Below are positions 42,668 through 52,296 of a stretch of DNA of 64,000 nucleotides, one piece after another. The stretch is from Devosia sp. GTDB taxonomy: Bacteria; Pseudomonadota; Alphaproteobacteria; Rhizobiales; Devosiaceae. The stretch covers positions 186,001 to 250,000 of the forward strand of contig JADJPS010000017.1 of NCBI GenBank assembly GCA_016713105.1, given 5' to 3'. The position numbers and the translations under genes are program-made. Below the pieces are notes generated by a model. That model ran no database searches and was not told where the DNA came from. It saw only the letters and a list, made by a program, of their open reading frames with translations. How positions within the stretch are numbered: the first letter of the stretch is position 1; each line of letters opens with the position of its first letter.

Positions 42668-43546
42668 TCATCGGCTCACCTCGATCGATGGCCGGCCGGG
42701 CGACAGCGCCGCATCAAGCAGTCGCCGCGCGCGCGTGAGGTGCGGCCGGTCTACCATCTGACCCTCGACCCGAAGGGCGCCAGCGTCCGGGCTCGCGGCA
42801 AACGCGGCGACGACCTGGCGCGCCCAGGCGATCTCCTCCGCTGTCGGCGTGAAGGCCGCGTTGATGATCGCGACCTGCCGCGGGTGGATGGCGAGCATGC
42901 CGGCGAAGCCATCTCGGCGGCCGCGCCCCGCATAGGCCGCAAGGCCGGCGTCGTCGGCAACAGCGGGATAGACGGCCTCGATGGCGGACACGCCCGCCGC
43001 GTGCGCGCCGAACAGCATCAGCGTGCGCGCCACCTCGTAGGGCGGCGTGAACCGGCCGTCCGCCTCGCGCGACATCGCGGCGCCGATGGCGGTCGGCAGG
43101 TCCTCGGCGCCCCAGGCGAGCCCGCACAGCCGGGCGCTGGCGCCACCGTAAGTGCCGAGGCCGAAGATCGCGGCCGGCGTTTCCGTCGCGATCGGCAGGA
43201 TGAGCGCGTCGGTGTTCCCGAGCGCGGCGAGCCGGCGCTCGAGCTCGGCGACGGAGGGCCCGCCGGCCGATTTGGGCAGCACGACGCCGCGGGGGCGCTT
43301 GGCCGCGACCAGGGCCAGGTCTGCGGCGACCAGGTCGGACTCGAGCGGGTTGACGCGAACGAAGACCGGCAGGCCCGGCTTGTCGGATGAAAGGAATGTC
43401 GCGATGGCATCGCGGGCGACGTCCTTGTGTCCATCGGCGACGGCATCCTCGAGGTCGAGGATCAGGGCGTCGGCGCCCGCGAGCAGCGCCTTCAGCATGC
43501 GGTCGGGGCGATCGCCCGGCACGAAGAGCAGCGAGCGCAGCCTCAT
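42668..43546 (-). CDS. CitE-like (HpcH/HpaI) beta-hydroxyacyl-CoA lyase
   Basis: A 292-residue TIM-barrel lyase of the CitE family: RSLLFVPGDRPDRM at the start, DLEDAV, FVRVNP, LPKSAGG, and LAIHPRQVAIINAAF. Members split citryl-, malyl-, citramalyl- or 3-hydroxy-3-methylglutaryl-CoA. Its start overlaps the MaoC stop (ATGA). As last gene after a leucine-type carboxylase it most likely cleaves HMG-CoA to acetoacetate and acetyl-CoA, as Rv2498c does in Mycobacterium tuberculosis, with citramalyl-CoA as an alternative substrate. This is the last intact gene before the damaged block, reading leftwards. Confidence 0.88.
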   Translation of the reverse strand: MRLRSLLFVPGDRPDRMLKALLAGADALILDLEDAVADGHKDVARDAIATFLSSDKPGLPVFVRVNPLESDLVAADLALVAAKRPRGVVLPKSAGGPSVAELERRLAALGNTDALILPIATETPAAIFGLGTYGGASARLCGLAWGAEDLPTAIGAAMSREADGRFTPPYEVARTLMLFGAHAAGVSAIEAVYPAVADDAGLAAYAGRGRRDGFAGMLAIHPRQVAIINAAFTPTAEEIAWARQVVAAFAASPDAGALRVEGQMVDRPHLTRARRLLDAALSPGRPSIEVSR

Positions 43547-43995
43547 GGCGCCGACCGCCTGAGCAACGCAGTGCGGGTGAACGAACAGACGAGCTCGTCG
43601 CGCTGATTGAAGGCAAGGTGCCGGAAGGTGACGATGCCGGTCTCCGGCCGCGAGGCCGAGGCGCGGCACTCCACCACCTCGGTCTCGACCCGCAGCGTGT
43701 CGCCGATGAACACGGGCCCGGGCATGCGGACTTCGTCGTAGCCGAGGTTCGCGACGAGCGTGCAGAGCGTCGTATCGGCGACGGAGATCCCGACCGCCAG
43801 CGCGAAGGTGAAGGTGCCGTTGACCACGATGCGGCCGAACTCGGTGGTGGCGGCATATTCCGCATCGAGGTGCAGCGGCTGGGGATTGTGGGTGAGCGTG
43901 GTGATCAAGAGGTTGTCGGTCTCGGTCACCGTGCGGCGGATCGCATGCGCGATCCGGTCGCCGACCTGCCACTGATCGAAGTAGCGTCCCGCCAT
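43543..43995 (-). CDS. MaoC-like enoyl-CoA hydratase
   Basis: Hot-dog-fold (R)-specific hydratase of 150 residues. The catalytic pair sits in DNLLITTLTHNPQPLHLD, with a following GRIVVNGTFTFALAVG. In the Mycobacterium Rv2499c position this enzyme hydrates 3-methylglutaconyl-CoA or itaconyl-CoA. ATG 43995 overlaps the carboxylase stop by one base, and its own stop overlaps the CitE-like start. Confidence 0.87.
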   Translation of the reverse strand: MAGRYFDQWQVGDRIAHAIRRTVTETDNLLITTLTHNPQPLHLDAEYAATTEFGRIVVNGTFTFALAVGISVADTTLCTLVANLGYDEVRMPGPVFIGDTLRVETEVVECRASASRPETGIVTFRHLAFNQRDELVCSFTRTALLRRSAP

Positions 43996-45877
43996 CACTC
44001 CACTCCGCGTTCGATGCGGACAAGGACCATGCCCTCGCCGACCTGTGTTCCGACTGTCGCCTTGAGCTCGGTCACGACGCCGGTAAAGGGCGCCGAGAGG
44101 GCAAGCTCCATCTTCATCGCCTCGAGCACGACCAGTCGCTGTCCGGCGGTGACGGCTTCGCCTTCGGCGACGTGCACCGCGACGACCCAGCCTGGCATCG
44201 GCGCGATGAGGCTGCCACCGCTACCGCCGGCGGGAGATCCAGAGCTCTCGGTCCGCAGCGCCGCGAAGCCCCAGGCCTCGCCGTTGCGGAAGAGGACATG
44301 CTCGCCATGCTCAAGCGTCAGCGAGTGGCCATCGGCGGCGGAACCCGCCATTGCCAGGTCGACGGCATAGGGGCGGCCGTCGATCTCCAATGCGACCGGA
44401 GCAGATGCGGGCACCGCGATGCGGAAGCCGATGAGCGCCGTCCAGGGATCGCCCGCCCCATGCGCGGGCAGCAGCCAGCGCGCCGCCGCGGCGATGGTTG
44501 CCTGATCCGGTTCGGCCGGCGGCAGCAGCCTGTCGGCATGGCGCTCGAGGAAGCCCGTATCGATGCGCCCGGCAAGGAAGTCGGTGTCGGCGGCGACGCG
44601 GGCGAGGAAGGCGGCGTTGGTCCGGACCGGCCAGACCTCGACCGAGCGGCAGGCGGCGGCGAGCCGGGCGGCCGCCTCGCGGCGGGTTGGTGCGTAGGCA
44701 ATGAGCTTGGCCAGCATCGGGTCGTAGTGCCCAGTGACCTCCGAGCCCTGCTCCACGCCGCTGTCGACGCGGATGTCGTCCGGCAGGCGCAGATGCCGCA
44801 GCAGGCCGGTGGAGGGCAGGAAGCCAGTGGCGGGGTTTTCGGCATAGAGCCGCGCCTCCAGGGCGGCGCCCGATCGGACGATCTGCTCCTGCCCAAGTGG
44901 CAGTGGCTCGCCCGATGCGACGCGCAACTGCCACTCGACGAGGTCGAGCCCGGTGATCGCCTCGGTGACCGGGTGCTCGACCTGGAGCCGGGTGTTCATC
45001 TCCATGAACCAGATGCGGTCGGGGCGAACGCCCTCCGACGCGTCGGCGATGAACTCGATCGTGCCGGCGCCGACATAGTCGACGGCCTGCGCCGCACGGA
45101 CCGCGCTCGCATAGAGCGCCCTGCGCGTCGCCTCGTCGAGGCCGGGCGCGGAGCCTCCTCGACCACCTTCTGGTGGCGGCGCTGGAGCGAGCACTCGCGC
45201 TCGAAGAGGTGAACGACGCTGCCGTGCGTGTCGCCGAAGACCTGCACCTCGATGTGCCTTGGGCTCTGGATGTACTTTTCGATGAGGACGCGGTCGTCGC
45301 CGAACGCGCCTGCCGCCTCGCGCCGGCAGGACTCGAGAGCGCCAGGGAAGGCCGCGGGCTCGTCCACCCGGCGCATGCCCTTGCCCCCGCCGCCCGCCAC
45401 TGCCTTGATGAGGACGGGATAGCCGATCGTATCGGCCTCGACGGCGAGCCGCGACGGCGACTGGTCGTCACCCATGTAGCCGGGCGTGACGGGAACGCCC
45501 GCGGCAGCCATCAGCCGCTTGGCGGCATCCTTCAGCCCCATAGCCCGGATGGCGGAGGGCGGCGCGCCGACCCAGACCAGCCCGGCCGCCGTCACCGCCT
45601 CGGCGAACTCGGCGTTCTCCGAGAGGAAGCCGTAGCCGGGATGGATGGCCTGGGCGCCACTGCGCAGCGCCGTCTCGATGATCCGGTCATGGCGGAGGTA
45701 GCTGTCGCGGGCCGGCGCGGGACCGATGGCGACCGCGACGTCCGCCTCGCGCACGAAGGGAAGCGCCGCATCGGCGTCGGAATGAACGGCGACGGTGCGG
45801 ATGCCGAGCCGGCGCGCCGTCCGGATGATGCGGCGGGCAATCTCGCCGCGATTGGCGATGAGGAGACTGTCGAACAT
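43995..45877 (-). CDS. acyl-CoA carboxylase biotin-carboxylase/BCCP subunit, frameshifted
   Basis: Alpha subunit of a 3-methylcrotonyl-CoA-type carboxylase of about 627 residues: biotin carboxylase N domain (FDSLLIANRGEIARRI), ATP-grasp loop (KAVAGGGGKGMRRV), FMEMNTRLQVEH, and a C-terminal biotinyl domain with EAMKMEL. The frame breaks at about 45146-45156 where EEAPxPGLDEATRR is expected; one base is missing. Both halves are otherwise complete. ATG 45877 follows the beta-subunit stop by one base (TAAGATG). Propionyl- or geranyl-CoA are alternative substrates, but the isovaleryl-CoA dehydrogenase neighbour favours methylcrotonyl-CoA. Confidence 0.86.
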
Positions 45878-45878
45878 C

Positions 45879-47492
45879 TTACATCCGGAACAGCCCGAAC
45901 CGGGGCTGGGCGGGGATCGGGGCGTTGAGCGTCGCCGACAGGGCAAGGCCGAGCACGTCGCGGGTCTGGGCCGGATCGATGATGCCGTCGTCCCAGAGCC
46001 GGGCGGTCGCGTAGTAGGGGCTGCCCTCGCTCTCGTAGGTGGCGCGGATCGGGCGCTTGAACGCCTCCTCTTCCTCGGCCGGCCACGCGGCCCCCGAGGC
46101 CTCGAGCGCATCGCGGCGGATGGTGGCGAGGACAGAGGCCGCCTGCTCGCCGCCCATCACGCTGATGCGACTGTTGGGCCAGGTGAACAGGAACCGCGGG
46201 TCGTAGGCGCGGCCACACATGCCGTAATTGCCGGCCCCGAAACTGCCGCCGATGATCACCGTGAGCTTGGGCACCGTCGCGGTCGCGACTGCCGTCACCA
46301 GCTTGGCACCGTGCTTGGCAATGCCGCCCGCCTCATACTTTCCGCCGACCATGAAGCCCGAGATGTTCTGGAGGAACAGCAGCGGAATGCCGCGCTGGCA
46401 GGCAAGCTCGACGAAGTGGGCACCCCTGAGCGCGCTCTCCGGAGAACAGCACGCCGTTGTTGGCGAGGATGGCGACCGGCATCCCCCAGATGCGCGCGAA
46501 GCCGCAGACCAGCGTGCTGCCGTAGAGCGGCTTGAACTCGTGCAGTTCCGAGCCGTCGACGATGCGTCCGATCACTTCGCGCACGTCGTAGGGCGCGCGC
46601 ACATCGGTGGGAACGATGCCGCAGAGGTCAGCGGGATCGAGGCGCGGCGGCCGCGGATCGTCGAGCACCACCTGCTCCCCCTTGCGCGTATTCAGCGTGG
46701 CGACGATGTCGCGCACGATCTGCAGCGCGTGCCGGTCGTTGTCGGCGACATGGTCGACGACGCCGGAGCGGCGCCCATGTGTTTCGGCGCCGCCCAGTTC
46801 CTCGGCCGAGATCACCTCGCCGGTCGCCGCCTTGACGAGCGGCGGGCCGCCCAGGAAGATCGTGCCCTGGTTGCGCACGATCACCGACTCGTCGGCCATG
46901 GCGGGCACGTAGGCGCCGCCCGCGGTACAGCTGCCCATGACGCAGGCGATCTGCGGAATGCCTTCGGCGGACATGGTGGCCTGGTTGAAGAAGATGCGGC
47001 CGAAATGCTCGCGGTCGGGGAAGACCTCGGCCTGATACGGCAGATTTGCGCCGCCGCTGTCGACGAGATAGATGCAGGGCAGCCGGTTCTGCCGTGCGAT
47101 CTCCTGGGCGCGCAGGTGCTTCTTGACCGTCAGCGGGAAATAGGCGCCGCCCTTCACCGTCGCATCGTTGGCAGACGATCATCGCCTCGCGGCCAGAGAC
47201 ACGGCCAATGGCGACGATCAGCCCGGCCCCCGGCGCTTCCCCGCCATACATGCCGTCTGCGGCGAGCGCGCCGATCTCGAGGAGCGGCGAGCCGGGATCA
47301 AGCAGCCCGACGACGCGCTCCCGCGGCAAGAGCTTGCCACGTGCGACGTGCCGCTCGCGCGCCGCCGCAGGCCCGCCCATGGCTGCGCTGGCCACCTTGC
47401 CGCGTAACTCCGCGACCAGCGCGCGGTTGTGCGCCTCGTTGGCGCGGAACGCGGCCGACTGGCGGTCGACGACTGGGGCGAGGACACTTCAT
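45879..47492 (-). CDS. acyl-CoA carboxylase carboxyltransferase subunit, three frameshifts
   Basis: Beta (carboxyltransferase) subunit of about 535 residues of the methylcrotonyl-CoA carboxylase group: HVARGKLLPRERV, YFPLTVKKHLRAQEIA, YLVDSGGANLP, GSCTAGGAYVPAM, and GAGNYGMCGRAYDPRF. Three one-base insertions break the frame: at the start (ATG at 47492 reads ATGA-AGT where ATG-AGT-GTC is expected), at about 47173-47175 and at about 46439-46442. Each time the family sequence resumes at once in the next frame. The start overlaps the acyl-CoA dehydrogenase stop (ATGA). Confidence 0.85.
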
Positions 47493-48411
47493 GCCCCGAC
47501 AAGCTCGCGACCGATGAGATAGCGGCGGATTTCGTTGGTGCCGGCGCCGATGTCGTAAAGCTTGGCGTCGCGCAGGAGGCGCTCGACCGGCATCTCGCGC
47601 GTGTAGCCGGCGCCGCCCAGCGCCTGGATGGCTTCCAGCGCGGTCCGGACGGCGTTCTCGCTCGCGAGCAGGATCGCAGCGGCGGCATCCGAGCGCGTGG
47701 CAAGGCCGGCATCGCAGGCGCGCGCCACCGCATAGACGTAGGAGCGCGCCGAGTTGAGCGCGACGAACATGTCGGCGAGCTTGGCCTGCATCAGCTGGAA
47801 ATGGCCGATGGGCTTGCCGAACTGCCGGCGCTCGCGGACATAGGGGACGACGATGTCGAGACAGGCCTGCATGATGCCGAGCGGCCCCGCCGCGAGTACG
47901 GCGCGCTCATAGTCGAGCCCCGACATCAGCACCGCGACGCCCTTGCCCTCGCCCCAGAGGATGCTCTCGGCAGCAATCTCGCAGTCGGTGAAGACCAGCT
48001 CGGCCGTATCGCTGCCGCGCATGCCGAGCTTGTCGAGCTTGGGCGAAACCGAGAAGCCGCGTGTCCCCCTCTCGACGAGGAACGCGGTGATGCCGCGCGG
48101 CCCCGCATCCGGATCGGTCTTTGGCGTAGACGATGAGCACATCGGCGTGCGCGCGTTGGTGATCCAGAACTTGGTCCCGTTGAGGACGAAGTGATCGCCA
48201 CGCCGCTCGGCCCTGAGCCGCATCGACACCACGTCGGAGCCGGCTCCGACCTCGGACATGGCAAGCGCGCCGACATGTTCGCCCGAGACGAGCCGCGGCA
48301 GAAGACGCCGCTTCTGCTCCGGCGTTCCCCGATGCGGTCGGCAGAGAAGCGCTGTGCCGTATCGCGCACCGCCTCGGCGGTCTCGCCAAGGAAGAAATCG
48401 AGCGCGCTCAT
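47489..48411 (-). pseudogene. isovaleryl-CoA dehydrogenase, internally deleted
   Basis: FAD acyl-CoA dehydrogenase of the isovaleryl-CoA group. It starts normally (MSALDFFLGETAEAVRDTAQ, ATG 48411) but after SADRI jumps, out of frame, to GTPEQKRRLLPRL, losing about 80 residues including part of the FAD-binding N-terminal domain (junction near 48330). The rest is full: HVGALAMSEVGAGSD, SGLDYERAVL (catalytic Glu position of the isovaleryl branch), GGAGYTREMPVERLLRDAK. A compensating indel pair lies at about 48121-48154. As written it cannot give an active enzyme. The leucine-pathway step is isovaleryl-CoA to 3-methylcrotonyl-CoA. Confidence 0.8.
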
Positions 48412-48637
48412 GCGACGGGCTCCGCCAGCGCGGCGCCCCGGACCGTGTCGCCATGGCGCTCGACCACCTCGATGCCGCGCGACGGCGCGATCTCGATGAC
48501 GGTCTGCCGCGTAATGCCGTCGAGAAGACAATCCGGCGTCGGCGCGTGGGTGAGATAGTGACGCTGGCCTCCCGCCACGGGACCAGCCGCCCGTCGAGCC
48601 AGATCCACCCATCCCGGTCGTTCATGTCGTTGTTCAT
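48408..48637 (-). pseudogene. branched-chain aminotransferase remnant
   Basis: Only the two ends of a class IV PLP aminotransferase fragment survive: the N terminus (GWIWLDGRLVPWREASV) joined to HYLTHA-PTPDCLLDGITRQTVIEIA and GIEVVERH. Roughly 150 or more central residues, including the PLP lysine, and most of the C-terminal domain are missing, and a frame change occurs at the first junction (about 48565). It keeps a good start (ATG 48637, GAGGGAG) and its stop overlaps the next gene (ATGA). In an intact operon it would supply the keto acids for the bkd complex. Confidence 0.75.
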
Positions 48638-48646
48638 TTCACTCCC

Positions 48647-50044
48647 TCACGCATGGATCGCCATGCCCAGACCCTTCTGCGCGGCCTCGCGAAACGCCTC
48701 GCCGAGCGTGGGATGGGCGAAGATCGTGCCCTCGATGTCCTCGAGCAGCGCGCCCATCTCGACCGCGAGGGCGAAGGCGGCAGCAAGCTCAGACACATGC
48801 GCGCCGACTGCCTGGATGCCGAGGATGCGATGGTCCTCGGCCGAAAGGACGCGCACGAAGCCGCCCTGCCCGTCCGCGTTCATGGTGAGGGCGCGGCCAT
48901 TCGCCTTGAACGGAAAAACGGAGACCGTGGCGCCGCGAGCCTGGGCCTCCTCGAGGCTCGCACCCACGCTCACGATCTCCGGTTCGCTGAAGCACACGGC
49001 GGGAATCGCCACCGGGTCGAAACGGCGCTTCTCTCCGGCGATCAGGTGCGCAACCATCTCGCCCTGGGCTGACGCCTTGTGCGCCAGCATCGGCTCGCCG
49101 ACGAGGTCGCCGATGGCCCAGACGTTCTTCATCGAGGTGGCGCAGTGCTCGTCAACGGCGACGAACCGGCCCTCTAGCGCGACCGCCATCTCCTCGAACC
49201 CCCAGCCCCCGAGCGCCGGCCTGCGGCCGACGGTGACGAGGACCTTGTCGGCGGGCAGCAGGAGCTCGGTGCCGGCGGCGTCGCGGATGCGCAGCGCGGG
49301 GTTGTTGCCCTCCCACCCGAGCGCTGCGGCAGGGGTGGAGCGTCACGCCGTGCCGTTCAGAGCCAGAGCCGGACGGGTTCGCTGAGCTTGTCGTCGCAGA
49401 GGGGCAGCAGCCTGGGCTGCTGCTCGACGATGGCGACCTCGGCGCCGAGCTTGCGAAAGGCGATGCCAGAGCTCGAGGCCGATAGTGCCCGCGCCGACCA
49501 CCACCAGCCGTCTTGGCAGCTCGCGCAGCGCCAGCGCCTCGGTGGACGAAACGACCGGGCCGCCGAACGGCAGCATCGGGAGCTCCGCCGGCACCGACCC
49601 CGTTGCGAGGACCACGTGCTCGGCCACGATCGCGACCTCGCCATCGGCGGTCGTCACATGGCAGGTCTTGGCATCCGAGAACCGGCCCCAGCCGGCAACG
49701 ACGCGCACCCTGGAGCGATGCAGCAGCGATGCGACACCGCCTCGCAGGCGCTCGACGATGCCGTCCTTCCACTGCATCGTCGCGGCGAGGTCGAGCTCAG
49801 GTGCGCACGCCAGGCGCACGCCGGAGATCGTGCCGCGCGCCAGCTCGGACACTGAAGCGAAGCGCGTCGCGGCCTCGATCAGCGCCTTGGAGGGAATGCA
49901 GCCGCGGTTGAGGCAGGTGCCGCCCAGCCCGTCGCGATCGACCAGCACGGTGTCGAGCCCGAGCTGTCCGGCCCGGATGGCGGCGACATAGCCGCCCGGG
50001 CCGCCGCCCAGGACGAGCACCTTGGTGTCGATCCGTGTCGTCAT
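48647..50044 (-). CDS. lpdA: dihydrolipoyl dehydrogenase (E3), frameshifted
   Basis: FAD disulfide oxidoreductase E3 of the branched-chain keto acid dehydrogenase. Present are the FAD loop GGGPGGYVAA, redox pair GGTCLNRGC, NAD loop VVGAGTIGLEL and the C-terminal AHPTLGEAF with the catalytic His. At least three one-base changes break the frame at about 49468, 49375 and 49338, where RKLGAEVAIVE and later WEGNNPALRIRD should be read. About 465 residues if repaired. Start ATG 50044 overlaps the E2 stop (ATGA). Confidence 0.85.
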
Positions 50045-51285
50045 CGCGGTGCTACCACGAGAAGCGCGGGGCGCTCGATGAGCCACTTGAGCCGCTGGAT
50101 GAAGCTCGCCGCATAGTGGCCGTCGACAATGCGGTGATCGAACGAGGCCGAAAGGTTCATCATCGTGCGGATCTCAACGGCGCCGTCGATGACGACCGGC
50201 CGCTCGACCAGCTTGTTGGGAGCGACGATCGCCACTTCGGGGGCGTTGATGATCGGGGTCGCGGCGACGCCGCCGAGCGTGCCGAGACTGGTCAAGGTGA
50301 TTGACGATCCGGTGAGGTCCGCGGCGGCCGCCCGGTCCGTGCGCGCGGCCGAAACGACGCGGGCGAGCCCCGTGGCGCAGCCCCAGAGGTCGAGGTCGTC
50401 GGCATCGCGAACCACCGGGACCAGCAGCCCGCGCACGGTCTGGGTGGCGATGCCGACATGCAGGCTGCCGAACGTGCGCACGAGTCCGGCGTCCTCGTCG
50501 TAATGCGAGTTGATCACCGGGAAGTCGGGGATGGCAAGCGCGAGCGCGCGCATGAAGAAGGGCAGCAGTGTGAGTTTCGGCCGCCCCTCACCCGCCGTCT
50601 CGTTGAGGTCGCGCCGAATGGCTTCGAGACCGGTGAGGTCGAGTTCCTCGATATAGGAGAAGTGCGGGATGTGGCGCTTGGCGAGCTGCATCTTCTCGGC
50701 GATGCGGCGACGGAGGCCGACGACCTTGGTCTCGGTAATGCGCTCCGGGCGGCGCGTCGGGGGCGCCGCAGGCACATGGGCCGGGCCGAGCGCCGCGAAG
50801 GCGTCGAGATCGGCCATCACCACGCGCCCGGCCGGGCCGGAGCCGTGTACGTACTGCAGCGCGATGCCGCGCTCGAACGCGGCGTGACGGACTGCCGGCG
50901 ACGCGAGGGACCGCGATGTCGAGAGCGCGGCGGGCGCCGCAACGGTGCGCGCGGATACCGCGTCGGCAGCCGGCGCCGGCATGGGCTCCGTACGGGGAAC
51001 CCGTTCAGGGCGCGCCGGCACTGCCGGCGGCGCATCGGCGATCTCGCCGGTCTCGAATTCGACGAGCGGCGAGCCAACGGCGATGAGCGCGCCGACCTCG
51101 CCATGCGTGGCGACGATGCGGCCGGCGAAGGGGGCGGTCATTTCCACCGTGGCCTTGTCCGTCATCACGTCGAGCAGCGGCGCATCCTCCTCGACGCTGT
51201 CGCCGGGCCGCACGTGCCAGGCGACGAGCTCTGCCTCGGCAACGCCTTCGCCAATGTCGGGGAGGTTGAAGACTCGATTGCTCAC
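50041..51285 (-). CDS. bkdB: branched-chain keto acid dehydrogenase E2 (lipoamide acyltransferase)
   Basis: Intact 414-residue E2: lipoyl domain at 1-80 with the lipoylated Lys in VMTDKATVEM, a Pro/Ala linker, peripheral-subunit binding domain at about 127-165 (ASPAVRHAAFERGI), and the catalytic domain ending in FDHRIVDGHYAA. Starts at GTG 51285 immediately after the E1-beta stop. The only gene of the bkd set without a visible break. Confidence 0.92.
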   Translation of the reverse strand: MSNRVFNLPDIGEGVAEAELVAWHVRPGDSVEEDAPLLDVMTDKATVEMTAPFAGRIVATHGEVGALIAVGSPLVEFETGEIADAPPAVPARPERVPRTEPMPAPAADAVSARTVAAPAALSTSRSLASPAVRHAAFERGIALQYVHGSGPAGRVVMADLDAFAALGPAHVPAAPPTRRPERITETKVVGLRRRIAEKMQLAKRHIPHFSYIEELDLTGLEAIRRDLNETAGEGRPKLTLLPFFMRALALAIPDFPVINSHYDEDAGLVRTFGSLHVGIATQTVRGLLVPVVRDADDLDLWGCATGLARVVSAARTDRAAAADLTGSSITLTSLGTLGGVAATPIINAPEVAIVAPNKLVERPVVIDGAVEIRTMMNLSASFDHRIVDGHYAASFIQRLKWLIERPALLVVAPR

Positions 51286-52294
51286 CTACGCCTGTGCGCC
51301 GCATGGCTGCGGCGACGCGGGCGGGGCCGGGGAAGTAGTCCCACTCGAAGGCATGGGGGTAAGGCGTATCCCACCCGGCGACGCGCTCGATGGGCGCCTC
51401 CAGATGGTAGAAGCAGCGCTCCTGCACCAGCGCCGAGAGCTCGCCGCCAAGGCCGGCGAAGCGCGAGGCCTCATGCACGACGACGCAGCGGCCGGTACGC
51501 TCGACCGACGCGACGATGGCGTCGATATCGAGTGGCACGAGCGAGCGCAGATCGATCACCTCGGCGTCTATCCCGCTATCCTCGGCCGCGGCGAGCGCGA
51601 CATGGACCATGGTGCCGTAGGCCAGCACCGTGACCTCGTTGCCGGCGCGGGCCACCGCCGCCTTGCCGAAGGGCACGGTGTAGTGGCCGACCGGCACGTC
51701 GCTCAGGGGATGCTTTGACCAGGGCGACAGCGGCCGGTCCTGGCGGCCATCGAACGGCCCGTTGTAGAGCCGCTTGGGCTCGAGGAAGATCACCGGGTCC
51801 TCGTCCTCGATCGCGCTGATGAGGAGCCCCTTCGCGTCGATCGGGTTTGACGGGATCACCGTCTTCAGCCCGGAGACATGGGCGAAGATCGCCTCCGGGC
51901 TGGCACTGTGCGTCTGCCCGCCGAATATGCCGCCGCCATAGGGCGCGCGCACGGTGATCGGCGCCGTGAAGTCGCCGCCCGACCGGTAACGCAGCCGTGC
52001 CGCCTCGGAGACCAACTGGTCGTAGGCGGGCAGGATGTAGTCGGCGAACTGGATTTCGACCACGGGCCTCAGCCCGTAGGCGCCCATGCCGATCGCCGCC
52101 GCGACGATGCCGCCCTCGCAGATCGGGGCATCGAAGCACCGGGTGGGGCCATGCTTCTGCATCAGGCCGTCGGTCGCGCGAAACACGCCGCCGAAATAGC
52201 CGACGTCCTCGCCGAAAACGAGCACCCGGGGGTCGAGGCCCAGCATGACGTCGAGGGCGGAGTTGATCGCCCGGGTCATGGTCATCGTCGGCAT
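51286..52294 (-). CDS. bkdA2: branched-chain keto acid dehydrogenase E1 beta subunit
   Basis: Transketolase-like E1 beta of about 335 residues: VFGEDVGYFGGVFRAT, RCFDAPICEGGIVAAAIGMG, IQFADYILPAYDQL, and YPHAFEWDYFPG near the end. In the frame of the body no stop appears and translation would run into bkdB. A TAG at 51286-51288, just before the E2 GTG, lies in the neighbouring frame, so one more indel near the 3' end (about 51300) is likely. ATG 52294 lies 2 bases after the E1 alpha stop. Confidence 0.86.
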
Positions 52295-52296
52295 GC

